A stretch of DNA of 20,000 bases from Paulinella micropora (GCA_019918135.1 WBZZ01004771.1:1-20000), one strand, 5' to 3'. Shown: positions 8,586 through 17,916, counted from the stretch's first letter. The notes: generated by a model not told the origin, from the sequence alone. A program made the numbers and translations.

Positions 8586-10109
8586 ATGCCGACACTCTGG
8601 GGTGGGGAATTGGATTTTAGCAGGACTGACTACATCAGTGCTTCTTATCGTTTGAATAAGCTTACCCCTCGTGAGGGTTCTATTAATGTAACTGTGTCCA
8701 CCGCAGGAGGACAGGAAAGCAACTTTGACCTTATCAGCCGCCCGTTTAACTTGGCTCGCTCTGTTTTGAGTTTTAATTATGCCCCAGATGCTAAGGCTGC
8801 GAACTACAATAAATGCTTTATGGATTGCCTGGCCCCAATTAGACAAATTCAATTGATTACGAGAGATGGTGTTTATCTGTGCGACATTAACGAAGTCGGA
8901 AATATCACAAAGATGATTTGGAAACCCGAAACCTCCATTGATTTACTCGCTTTGGAAAACCACGACAATGGAAGTGGAGCTGGTTGTATGTTTCAAAAGT
9001 GTAATGCTACAACTACATTTCAACCCGCTAGCGATGCTACAAGGTTGGCCGCATTACAAACAGCATTGACCGCTTCGGCAGTAGCAGGAAATGCGGCCGC
9101 AAACATTGATACTGGTATTGATGTTGCTAAGGCTCAGGTTCAGGCCGCATTAAAGGCTTGGATGGCACAACCCTCCACAAATGCCCGCCGACACGATGAT
9201 ACCTTTTTTGCGAATGAGACTGGCACGAGTAAGTTCGTTAATGTTGCTTTTAATGAGGCTAAGTATTTTTCAGCTGGAACTATTAATAATGCCAGTCCGA
9301 GTGTTAATGTTAAGATTAATCTTGGAATGCTTTACAATACTATTTTCGCTCTGGATAAAACTATTATGTTTCCAGAAATTTTGACTTTGCGGATTGTTTG
9401 GCAACAGACACCCAAAATCTTTTATTACAACAATGATGCTCTTTCTACTGGGGGTGGAACTGTTGCGGTGGCGGATTCAAACGTTACTATTACTAATCTC
9501 AGCCTGTTCTTAGCTGTCGAGACTAACCCCGATGTCGTTCAATCAATTCAACAGAAGATTATGAGCCCCGAAGGTATGAGCTTCAACATTGATTATTCTT
9601 ATTTGTATAAAAACACAGTCGGGCTCGGTTCAACTTCTCAAAATGTTATACTTAGATTTGACAGAGGCCACGGACGACGAATTAAGAAAATTTATCACTC
9701 TGTTTTCAATACGACTGAAAATAAGAACACCGCTTATGACAATAGCAATCTGCTTGGTTCTAAGGTCCAAACTTTTTGTACCACACTAGACGGAGCACGA
9801 CTTCAAGAATTCAATGTTGATTGCCAAACTGGAAAACTAGAAGACTATATGTATCTTAAACCGAAGTTGGAAGGCTCTTCTTTGATGAATAGCAATGTTT
9901 ATCAATGCAACTGGGTTTGGTGCGATAGCTTTGACAATACCCGACCGTTGTGGAGCAAGGACCAAAATGAAATCAGCGGATTAAGTCTAGACACCGAGCG
10001 ACGATGGGAGTTTATTGCTACTACTGCTAATATTGCTGCCAATCATTACACATTTGTCGTCACTCAGCAAGAAGTAAATGTTAAGAATGGCACCATTACC
10101 AGAAATTAA
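8586..10109 (+). CDS. Major capsid protein (double jelly-roll type)
   Basis: The intact 507-residue frame has no signal peptide or TM segment. It is rich in beta-forming segments and Asn/Thr, with an N-terminal GGELDFSRTDYISASYRL region and a C-terminal segment running NVYQCNWVWCDSF to HYTFVVTQQEVNVKNG. Length, composition and position after a penton-like gene, in a cluster with packaging ATPase and protease, fit the double-jelly-roll major capsid proteins of PLVs, virophages and Polintons, which form trimeric hexon-like capsomers. An Ala-rich stretch (about residues 150-195) probably is an insertion loop. The frame is clean while neighbours are broken. The assignment is by context and overall form; a fold prediction would confirm it. 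Confidence 0.78.
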   Translation: MPTLWGGELDFSRTDYISASYRLNKLTPREGSINVTVSTAGGQESNFDLISRPFNLARSVLSFNYAPDAKAANYNKCFMDCLAPIRQIQLITRDGVYLCDINEVGNITKMIWKPETSIDLLALENHDNGSGAGCMFQKCNATTTFQPASDATRLAALQTALTASAVAGNAAANIDTGIDVAKAQVQAALKAWMAQPSTNARRHDDTFFANETGTSKFVNVAFNEAKYFSAGTINNASPSVNVKINLGMLYNTIFALDKTIMFPEILTLRIVWQQTPKIFYYNNDALSTGGGTVAVADSNVTITNLSLFLAVETNPDVVQSIQQKIMSPEGMSFNIDYSYLYKNTVGLGSTSQNVILRFDRGHGRRIKKIYHSVFNTTENKNTAYDNSNLLGSKVQTFCTTLDGARLQEFNVDCQTGKLEDYMYLKPKLEGSSLMNSNVYQCNWVWCDSFDNTRPLWSKDQNEISGLSLDTERRWEFIATTANIAANHYTFVVTQQEVNVKNGTITRN

Positions 10110-10161
10110 ACCCCGCCAGTGAATTGATAATTAATTTTGATAGATTATTTATTTTTTTGTT

Positions 10162-10185
10162 AATATAGGATTGTAGGTACCTACT
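10162..10185 (+). promoter_or_regulatory. AATATAGGA motif before the 10186 gene
   Basis: AATATAGGA (10162-10170) ends 15 bases before the ATG at 10186, a distance similar to that of the capsid motif. The following TAGGTACCTA is a perfect 10-base palindrome. The CCTTTTGAAAA leader is missing, so this is a shorter version of the motif. Confidence 0.45.
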
Positions 10186-11433
10186 ATGAGCCACCAACGA
10201 AATTTAGTCGCCCAAAATCCAGGCGGCGACTTCGTAAATGTCAAAGTCGGGTATGATGGATATGTAGGGGGTCAAAATATGAAAACTGCCTTTGGTGAAG
10301 CATTAACCAGTTCATTAACACCAGTACAGGAAATCTTTCCATATACTATCAATACAAGGGTATGGACAAAAACAGAAACGAACGCGAGCGTTTCATTTAG
10401 CAGTAATATGGCCGAATTAAAAACAACCGCTAATGCTACTGCTAATGCCGTTATGGAAAGCAAAAGAAAAATAAAATACAGAACAGGTATGGGTGTTTTA
10501 GCACGCTTCACTGCCTTATGGACTACTGATGAAACTAAGGAATATGTATCATTTATTGGTATAGGCGATAATAATCTACAAAATGGATTCTACTTTTATA
10601 AGGATGGTGTGGTGGGTTTCTGTATAGCACACGCGAAAGGAGGTGTTGTTTCCTATATTCAACAAGCAATCTGGGATGACCCATGTAACGGAACAGTCGA
10701 TATGCCGCTCTTAGATTTGACGAAGGGAAATGTCTTTCAAATTCAATTTCAATATTTGGGCTTTGGGGCCATTAAGTTTTCAATTGAGAACCCCAACACA
10801 GGCGAATTCCAGCAAGTCCATATGATTAAGTATGCGAATGCCAACACGGGTGTCAGTCTGCGGAATACAACTCTTCCATTTGTTGCTAGAATGAGAAATG
10901 ATGCCGATACAGGAATACAAAGTTTAAAAACAGCAAGTTGTAGTATGTTTATTGAGGGAGCTAACACCGTTAATTCAAGCATATCTAACAAAGCGGAAGG
11001 AAGTGAGCTAGCGAGCACTACTGAAAGCCCAATTCTTAGCATAAAAAATAAATCGCTTTTTAATGGCGGTGCTACAAATTATTCAATCGTTTATCCATCT
11101 CTGGTGAGCATATCAAACGAAGATACCAAAGTTAATATAGTGAGGATTGTGAAAACAACTGGAACACTTACGGCGGAGAACTTTGCTGATATTGATGCTA
11201 CAACTTCAATCGTGTCAAAGGATACCGCTGCGACTGCCCTCGGTGGTGAAACTATAACGGACGTCATACTTAAACTTTTTGTTAATGCTACTTCTAGCCA
11301 GCTTATTGACCTTCGAACTTATGACATACAACTCGCACCTGGTGAAAATCTAACATTTTTACAAAAGTCTGTCGCGACTGTTAATAATGGAGGAAATGTG
11401 AGTGTTATCGTTAATTTCTTAGAAGACCAATAG
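10186..11433 (+). CDS. Putative virion-surface / adhesin-like protein
   Basis: This is an intact 415-residue protein. The segments FGEALTSSLTPVQEIFPYTINTR, GFYFYKDGVVGFCIAHAKGG, FQIQFQYLGFGAIKFSIENP and HMIKYANANTGVSLRN recall a beta-rich domain I associate with phage and giant-virus structural or fibre proteins. The C-terminal third (SIVYPSLVSIS to FLEDQ) looks like a separate beta domain. It sits directly after the capsid gene with its own promoter-like motif. A second attachment or decoration protein is the likely role, but the family name is uncertain. Confidence 0.6.
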   Translation: MSHQRNLVAQNPGGDFVNVKVGYDGYVGGQNMKTAFGEALTSSLTPVQEIFPYTINTRVWTKTETNASVSFSSNMAELKTTANATANAVMESKRKIKYRTGMGVLARFTALWTTDETKEYVSFIGIGDNNLQNGFYFYKDGVVGFCIAHAKGGVVSYIQQAIWDDPCNGTVDMPLLDLTKGNVFQIQFQYLGFGAIKFSIENPNTGEFQQVHMIKYANANTGVSLRNTTLPFVARMRNDADTGIQSLKTASCSMFIEGANTVNSSISNKAEGSELASTTESPILSIKNKSLFNGGATNYSIVYPSLVSISNEDTKVNIVRIVKTTGTLTAENFADIDATTSIVSKDTAATALGGETITDVILKLFVNATSSQLIDLRTYDIQLAPGENLTFLQKSVATVNNGGNVSVIVNFLEDQ

Positions 11434-11434
11434 T

Positions 11435-11448
11435 AGGGGCAAGCCCCT
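11435..11448 (+). terminator. GC-rich hairpin after the 10186 gene
   Basis: AGGGGC and GCCCCT form a perfect 6-bp stem with an AA loop, two bases after the TAG stop. The core GGGGCAAGCCCC is identical to the one at 6359-6370. It lies between this gene and the convergent gene ending at 11478. Confidence 0.5.
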
Positions 11449-11477
11449 TCGCGGAAGCAAAAAAAAATACCAAGACT

Positions 11478-11757
11478 TTACAAATACTTTTTCAATTCAT
11501 CTCTGGTCCTACACCATGGTTGTTTCATTAACCATTCAATATATGGCTTGTCAATCTTTGCGATGTCTTCAAACTTCTTTCCGCGGTATTTGCCGAATTG
11601 AAAAGTGACAGTCCTTCGGTTGTGTATTTCTCATTTCTTCAATTGCTTTTATTTCGTCGTGTATTACCTTTTGAACATCTTCCAGCGAGAAGGATTTTTT
11701 TTCACCTTCAATGGAAAGTTTTTGGAACTTCTTGCACAGTCTTGTAAGGGTAGACAT
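11478..11757 (-). CDS. DUF3820-like small protein, frameshifted
   Basis: The likely start is the ATG at 11757 (MSTLTRLCKKFQKLSIEG); a longer upstream extension is hydrophobic and AT-rich and probably not coding. After about 40 residues (DVQKVIHDEIKAIEE) the frame shifts near 11632-11636. The other frame carries TFQFGKYRGKKFEDIA and PYIEWLMKQPWC, ending KKYL at 11478. This FGKYRGK...YIEWL pattern is that of the small DUF3820 domain, found alone or beside exonucleases in phages and large viruses; its biochemical role is not settled. Total length is about 91 codons, and the break is a one-base change. Confidence 0.6.
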
Positions 11758-11800
11758 TAGTATATATAGGGTAATATAAAAAAATAAAAAATAATTATTT

Positions 11801-11834
11801 AATATAGGAACCTTTTGAAAAAGCTTCACCAAAA
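11801..11834 (+). promoter_or_regulatory. Second copy of the TATAGGAACC promoter-leader
   Basis: AATATAGGAACC, then TTTTGAAAAA and GCTTCACCAAAA, almost repeats 4411-4450; the copies differ mainly in T-run and A-run lengths. It ends 30 bases before the lipase start at 11865. Confidence 0.55.
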
Positions 11835-11843
11835 CCGTGGAGG

Positions 11844-11864
11844 TGCGGAGGCGAAGTCTCCGCA
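11844..11864 (+). promoter_or_regulatory. Hairpin directly before the lipase start codon
   Basis: TGCGGAG (11844-11850) and CTCCGCA (11858-11864) form a perfect 7-bp stem with a 7-base loop that ends on the base before the ATG at 11865. It could affect translation initiation, or be the arm of a short inserted palindrome. The function is unproven. Confidence 0.4.
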
Positions 11865-12550
11865 ATGAGTGAGTGGATAAAGTTCGTTAAGGCTTACTCC
11901 GCTAAACATAATATAAGCTATGGTGAAGCATTGAAAAAGGCAGGTAAGGCATACAGAAGGCAGAAGGGAGGCAGTGCTGAGTTGTCGGAGGATGTCTATT
12001 TGTCTTCGTCAGAGAGAAAAGGTGCTGACGGATGGAAACCAGTCGCTAGCAAAGAAAAATCAACAGTGTATGAAAAAGATGGTAAGGCGATTGTAGCATT
12101 TAGAGGCTCCGCTGATAAGCGAGACTTACTCACAGATGTCGCATTAGTAAAGGGAGTATTGAAAAGAACTCCGAGATATAAAGAAGAACAAAAGCTGGTT
12201 GACGAAGTGATAAAAAATATGGTAAGGATAATGTAGAGCTGACGGGTCATTCACTAGGTGGCACGATAGCAAAAGATTTAAGCCGACAAACTGGTGTAAA
12301 GGCTACAACATACAATAAAGGCAGTAGCACAAGAGACCTCATTGAAGGAGTAATTGACCGAGTAGCTGTGAAAGTAAATCCAAAAGGTAAAAGGGCAAAG
12401 ACGGCGAAGCTAACAACGAACTACCGAACCGCATTTGACCCCGTATCATTGCTAGGGGCTACGGCTGTGAACACGAAACTAGTCAAACCAAAAAAAGGAA
12501 TTCATACTATTAGAAGCTTTAAGGGTAGGGGCAAAAAGGCAAAAAAATAA
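11865..12550 (+). CDS. Class-3 lipase-like alpha/beta hydrolase, one frameshift
   Basis: This protein of about 228 codons begins with WIKFVKAYSAKHNISYGEAL and AYRRQKGG, a short basic module resembling tags on virion proteins of large DNA viruses. A hydrolase part follows: AIVAFRGSADKRDLLTD is the usual strand before the core, then a frame break in an A6 run (12212-12217). The next frame has the nucleophile elbow GHSLGG (12245-12262), a candidate acid in FDPVSLLG and a candidate His in GIHTIRSF, in the order expected of class-3 lipases. The end is very basic (GRGKKAKK). The likely role is lipid ester hydrolysis, perhaps membrane penetration during entry, which is inference. It is convergent with the polymerase, 26 bases away. 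Confidence 0.78.
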
Positions 12551-12576
12551 AATTTTCTTTTTATTGCTTTTTTCAT

Positions 12577-15500
12577 TTAATATCCGAATGGTCTTGTTTC
12601 AATCGCATTATCTACAATACCTATAATATTTCTTTTGGTGTAAGTAAAGCTGAATATTTTTTCTAAGTATTCACTCGTTATTTTTTTCTGTTGTTTGTCT
12701 CTCGTTATCTTGCTGTTATCTACTATAACAACTTTACCAGATTTTTCAATTCGTTTAGCAATCAATTTTTCTTCCTGAGTCTTAAGCAACTCTAATAATT
12801 CATTCTTGCCGTTCTCAATAAGGTCGTCGTTTTGAATTCCAAGTCCGCAACTAATGACACTTAACATATTTGGTAAATTTAATGATTTATTGTTTTCATA
12901 ATTCATACTAAAGCCTTTGACTTTCATACTTGCTTTGCCGTTATTCAATACATATCCATAACACTTTGGCCCGCCTCCGATAAAGGTCATAATCTTTGCT
13001 CCGTGTAGTTCGTCCGTCCATTCACCTAACAACTTACCCGTTTTAACATCTGTTTCGCCTTTCGTTAAGTCTGTTGTATATATGACACTGTCTGTATCGT
13101 GGTATAGAAATCTGTTGTCTAGTTTGTCCATCATCTCATATAGTCTAGTCCTCGCGTGGCAAGTCGTAAATAAAGCAACTACAATATTTGTTTTCACTGG
13201 GTCGCTTACCGCATCTTGTTTAAGGTCATAACTCGCTTCTATTATCTTGTCGTTAATAATGTTTATGTTTATGTTATCAACTGACTTATCGTTCATTAAC
13301 TTGTACAAGGTATCTTTATCTTTAATAATTTTGTTTTGAATTTTGTTTTGCTTTTCACCAAACTTGCCCCACAGGCTATTCAAGCACAACTTAGCAACCG
13401 CTCGCCGTCCTGGGTTTTCTTCTATTTTGTTTTCGTCCATCTTAATTCCCATCTTGATTTCCATACTGAATATGTAGGTTCTTTTTTGTTCCTGTGTAAT
13501 ACAGCCATCAGGATATCCGCTTGACTCTTGTTTAACCTTTAAGAAAGTTTTTATGTAATCTTTGAACAGGCTACTGCTCTGCTCCTTCCAGTGCCATACC
13601 TCATATACCTTAGTTAGCTTGTAGCCTTTGTCTAAGGCCTTGTAGATTTCAGGAGTTGCCCAAGTGCCAGTTATTGCTCGCTCGTTATCGGTGTGCTTAC
13701 ATTCATCCTTTTGCTCAGTCATTCCGCACTTGTCGCATAAGTAATACATCAGTTTTCCTCTATTCGCCTTAGGTAAAACGGGATGTAGTAATTTTCTCGG
13801 CGGTAGCATCTTAACCTTAGATACTCCGAAATATTCTCTGTTTATGATTTTTTTTTCATATCTTTTCGGTCGTCGTCATTTGAGGGCCGTATGATTTCGT
13901 GGTGACCGCTGGGATAAAGGTCGTAAAACATAACGGTAGGATACAGAGAGCATATATCAATGTATTTCGCGTATTCGTTGTCGTGTCGTGATTTCCAATA
14001 CAATGTTAGAGCATCCGTTCTACCTCCAAACATTGCTTCTCGCGGGTTCAGTCCTTCTTGTTCCGTAATTCGTTCATTAGTATATTCCGCTAGGCTTTCA
14101 CTTGTTTTCATTAATCTCCATTCACATTCCCAGATAGATACTAGTTTGCTTACTTGTTTGCTTAGTTCTTTTTCTCGTCTCATTGTTGCATTGTATAATT
14201 CGCCCATCGTCTTGTTCTTCTTAGTATTGATTGTATTACCATTAAAGCACTTTGGACATCCGTGCCAGAGACATCCGTGAAATTCGTAAGCGGTTTTAGT
14301 CTTTTCATCCCAGCCATCTACGTACGCTTTGCCAAGCGTAGCTTTGCAATAAGCATTTGACTGTCCTAAGTTAAACATCTTTTCACCGCCATTGAATGCG
14401 TGTTTGATATCCGTTTGGTCTAACCTGCTTCTGTAAGCTATCCATTCAACACAGGCCCGAGACGTAATCCTGTTTTGCTTTTCCGCCTTCAACACAGCAA
14501 TTGAATTCTCTGGCATAAACTTAGCCCGATACAAAGCCATAACACAACTAGCAATAGTTGTATATTGAAACGGGTCAATACCGAATTCTAGAAACTGCTT
14601 TCTAAAATCCATACATCCCCTTCTCAATATATCAACATCGCTATGACAGTATTCCGCGATTTCCTTCCGCATATCAAATGTGTTGTTTCTTTGGCTTTCA
14701 TACCATTCTAAGAATTCCGCTCTTTTCTTATCTTTCATAGTGTCGTAGCCGTAGTGCTTTTTATGAGGCATAACACCTACATAATTTTTATTCTTATCTG
14801 TGTTGAAGAAGTGAGGGAAGAAGCACTTTTTAAGTTCTTTCAATCCGAATATCTTAGGAAAATCAGCCAGAGGCATAGTCAAAAACTGAGACTATCAATG
14901 AAACGGTATTTCTTCAAAGTCATCATCATTATCCTACCGCCCTGATAAATGAAGAATGGAGCCTGTCCGTTATCTACCAACCATTTAAAAATAAACTGAC
15001 AATCATAACCGCGACTGTTATGAGCAATGAATGTAAAGCCGTTGTGCTTAGATTCAAAAGCCCACTTACAGAAATCATCAATGTTCTTATGGATAACTGG
15101 TGGTTCCTTCGCGTCGAAATACTGACTTTCCGAATGATTAACAATGTGTTCGCCCGTGTCCTGTGTCGCTTCAAAGTCAAAGAATATGTATTTCTCTGAA
15201 AAAGGTAGTATGTCTTTCTTCACGATTTCGCATTGGTGTTCAAGTGGTTTCAGTTCCTTACAATTACGGCATTTCGCATATCCGCACTTGTGTTCGTCTT
15301 TCTTCCTGTAATTAAGATCACGAAAGACATTTCGCTTTAATATCGCAGTTCGTCCTCTTGTGGTTGTTGAAGCAGGCCGTATTTGGAAACTTTCTATTAC
15401 ACGAATAGCAATCAGTCCAATTGCTTTTATCGTTAATACCCTTGCAGTCTTTGGTTTCGCAGATATTACATTTAGATTCGCAGGCATGTCTTTCCATATA

Positions 15501-16545
15501 TCCCCTTAGACATAACTCACAGAAGTTCTTTTTTTCTACCATAGACTTCACATTAGTTATGGCATCGTAGTGGTTCTCTGTCTTAAGTATGTAAAGGTTC
15601 GTAAGTCGCTCGCCCTTTTCATTAAGCAGGTCAGTCTTATAAACAATCATCTTGTCAGGGAATTCAACAATAACCAGATTGTATTTAATGTAGATAGCAA
15701 AGGTATCGATTTCAGGGATACCGCACACATCCTGAATGACTTTCGCTTCTTCATGTAATTTGGTAGCAATCTCCTCCTGTATCTTTCGTCCCATTAATAT
15801 TGTCTTGTATTTTCTGTGTTTTTCAATTTTTGCTTTTACTACAACAATTTTTGCTCTGGCTAAGCATATGTTGTCTGTATTATCAATTTGAATTACACCT
15901 CTCTTTTTATACACATCCAATTTGTTCAAAATTTCAAGCCTCGTTCCGCCAGTCTGCATTTCAACAGATTTCAAAACGAACCTAAACTTATCCATATTGG
16001 ATCCCTTTTCGTCTGTATAAAGGCTTTCGTTGCTTTGAAATAATGCTTACAATCTTTCTAAAACATCGCTGACAGAAATCTCGTTAAGTTTTTTCAAACC
16101 CGTAGATACTGCTCCGTAGTAATCTACAAACTTGATACTTAGACTCACCATATTGCTTTGTCTCTGTCTTTTAATAAAGTCATTCAGTATTATCTCAATA
16201 AACTTTACTACATCTTCCATACTGAATGAAGTAAAGTTGCATCTAATCCTAACCCAATACTGGCTTTCATTAATGCCTAGAATGTGATTCTTTCTGTCGA
16301 CGTGTTTGATTTCGTAGTTAGCATACCGCATTAGGTCTTTTACATTTTCTTTTCTTTCTCTCACTTTCGCTTCAAACTGAGGCGGTAATGGTGGTGCTAC
16401 TGGAATAAATTGTTTCAGTTCCTCAAAGTAAACAGCACATCTTACTAGGTTCAAGTAATTTTGGGCCGTTGTTGTATCCACCTTATACTTTCTCATCTTC
16501 GGTATTATATACAGCACATCTTGATCCTGACCCTTTTGATTTCAT
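12577..16545 (-). pseudogene. Protein-primed family B DNA polymerase (pPolB), broken into several frames
   Basis: This is the replicative polymerase of Polintons and PLVs, about 1,300 codons. From the N-terminus: a region of unknown function (from about 16545 to 16047), Cys/His clusters (CELC, CNIC, CYSC, CRNC), exonuclease motifs ExoI DFE (near 15175), ExoII HNSRGYD (near 15019) and ExoIII YCHSDVD (near 14650). Polymerase motif A is DICSLYP (near 13958), motif B NSLWGKFG (near 13392) and motif C YHDTDS (near 13098). Both catalytic Asp motifs are intact. Breaks: a probable shift near 16517-16530, an in-frame TAA at 16047-16049, frame changes near 15318-15345, at the 5-base run 14881-14885, and at the 9-base run 13848-13856 between motifs A and B. 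No full-length product is encoded as read. Confidence 0.92.
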
Positions 16546-16585
16546 AATTAATTTTTTGTTCCCTAAATTTGTCCAACCTATAAGT

Positions 16586-16599
16586 CTTACAGTCGTAAG
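16586..16599. repeat. Short inverted repeat upstream of polymerase
   Basis: CTTAC (16586-16590) and GTAAG (16595-16599) flank AGTC. They lie in the gap between the polymerase start and the next minus-strand gene. TATATATAGGAAAA follows at 16625 on the plus strand, facing away from the polymerase. The gap 16546-16710 otherwise holds only AT-rich and then GC-rich sequence with no gene seen. Confidence 0.35.
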
Positions 16600-16710
16600 T
16601 GTGTGTCTCCATAGTTGGTCGGTGTATATATAGGAAAATATTTTTTTTTAAATTAAAATTAATTAACTAAATTGTCTGCCCCCGCCGTGGTCTGCCGTGT
16701 GCTCCCCGTG

Positions 16711-17019
16711 TCAATATATACGGGGGGCCCTATGTTTAGATGGAAATGGCGGGGCGGGCGGTGCTGGCGGGGCAGTATGAATTTTTGATTTCATATGTCT
16801 TGCTTTGCTACTCCTATTTATTTCAACTCCGCATTCACACTTGAATGTTTTCTTCTTCCAATTCCTTTTCTTTTCTTTTTTGATTTCTTTTGTTTCCTTA
16901 TCATAATTAACTTTCCATTCATCATATTTTGGTTTTACTTTTTCCTCGTGGTATTTCTTTGCTTCTTCCATTGCTTGTTCTTGTGTTCTTCGTTTTCCAA
17001 TAGTAAAACTCTTAAACAT
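16711..17019 (-). CDS. Zinc-motif protein with possible AP2-like helix, N-terminus broken
   Basis: This frame has FKSFTIGKRRTQEQAMEEAKKY, which looks like the end of an AP2-type DNA-binding domain, then a charged helix. Next comes FKCECG with ARHMKSKIH, a Cys/His cluster with the same spacing as the tail of the GIY-YIG gene, and a Pro/Ala-rich end. The same frame continues upstream as KFNGEEGKT, interrupted by TAA at 17047-17049 and preceded by MKRDRW (ATG at 17067), which would fit a longer AP2-like domain with one nonsense change. It is probably a remnant of a mobile endonuclease or DNA-binding protein. AP2 is a tentative call; the zinc cluster is clear. Confidence 0.5.
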   Translation of the reverse strand: MFKSFTIGKRRTQEQAMEEAKKYHEEKVKPKYDEWKVNYDKETKEIKKEKKRNWKKKTFKCECGVEINRSSKARHMKSKIHTAPPAPPAPPFPSKHRAPRIY

Positions 17020-17067
17020 CGTTTTACCTTCCTCTCCATTGAACTTTTACCATCGGTCTCTTTTCAT

Positions 17068-17312
17068 GATTCTTTATCATAATACATCATTTTGAAATAG
17101 TAAATCTACTGGGAGCTTTGCCCCCCGCGCCCCCTTTCCGTGTCGTCGTTTGTCATCCATGTGTCTCCATATTTATGACTTTAATTTAAAATACGAACTT
17201 ATGTATCCGTTGCCTTTTTGTCTCTGTGTGGGCCGACCGTGTGTGTCTCTGTGGTGGGTGGTGTATGTCTTGAACCCCTGTGCCCAAATGGCACCCTAAG
17301 TGCTACCCTATA
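17068..17312. other. Gene-free stretch containing the probable right edge of the viral element
   Basis: No gene is seen. A GC-rich near-hairpin (GGGAGC, TTT, GCCCCC; about 17111-17126) recalls the element's stop-codon hairpins. TGTGTCTCCATA at 17160-17171 directly repeats 16602-16613. After about 17200 the sequence turns GT-rich and runs into the CT array. The element boundary probably lies here, but no terminal inverted repeat can be tested because the left end is outside the window. Confidence 0.4.
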
Positions 17313-17517
<205 letters not shown>

Positions 17518-17848
17518 GTTTTTATTGAGAGAACAATTTTTACAATCGGACTCAAGGATCGTCCACGTGAAAAGTATAGCTATTAAGTCATACCTTTATC
17601 TAAGGTGGAAACCTAGTTATTAAATCGAGCGTATTAATTGAAAGTATTAATATTAGGTCGCTTGGTATTAATCTTATTAATATTAATGTTTCTGTTTAGA
17701 TATGTTGCGTAATATGTAGCTTAAGTATTCATGTTATTAATATTAATGTTTATGTTTGCATCAGTAGTAATATACTAGAATGATCGGAGTGAGTGAAAAT
17801 TAGTAGTTCAGTGAATATGTCTGGACAGTAGTATGAGAAGGGAGAGGG
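17518..17848. other. AT-rich non-coding stretch with TTAATATTAA repeats
   Basis: No gene is seen. A 24-base string containing the palindrome ATTAATATTAAT occurs at 17674-17697 and again at 17734-17757 with one difference, 60 bases apart, with a partial version near 17645-17654. It is probably a decayed repeat of the host. Confidence 0.6.

Positions 17849-17916
<68 letters not shown>
17849..17916. repeat. A(33) followed by (GA)n
   Basis: A run of 33 A (17849-17881) is followed by GA repeats to about 17916. A poly(A) run plus microsatellite can mark the 3' end of an old retrotransposon on the plus strand, but no coding remnant is seen upstream, so it is listed only as a simple repeat. Confidence 0.9.

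Noticed and set aside
12368..12550. Separate small basic gene
   Set aside because: The same frame extends upstream through GHSLGG, so it is the second half of the lipase gene.
17849..17916. 3' tail of a second retrotransposon on the plus strand
   Set aside because: The poly(A) plus GA run fits, but no coding or structural remnant is visible upstream.
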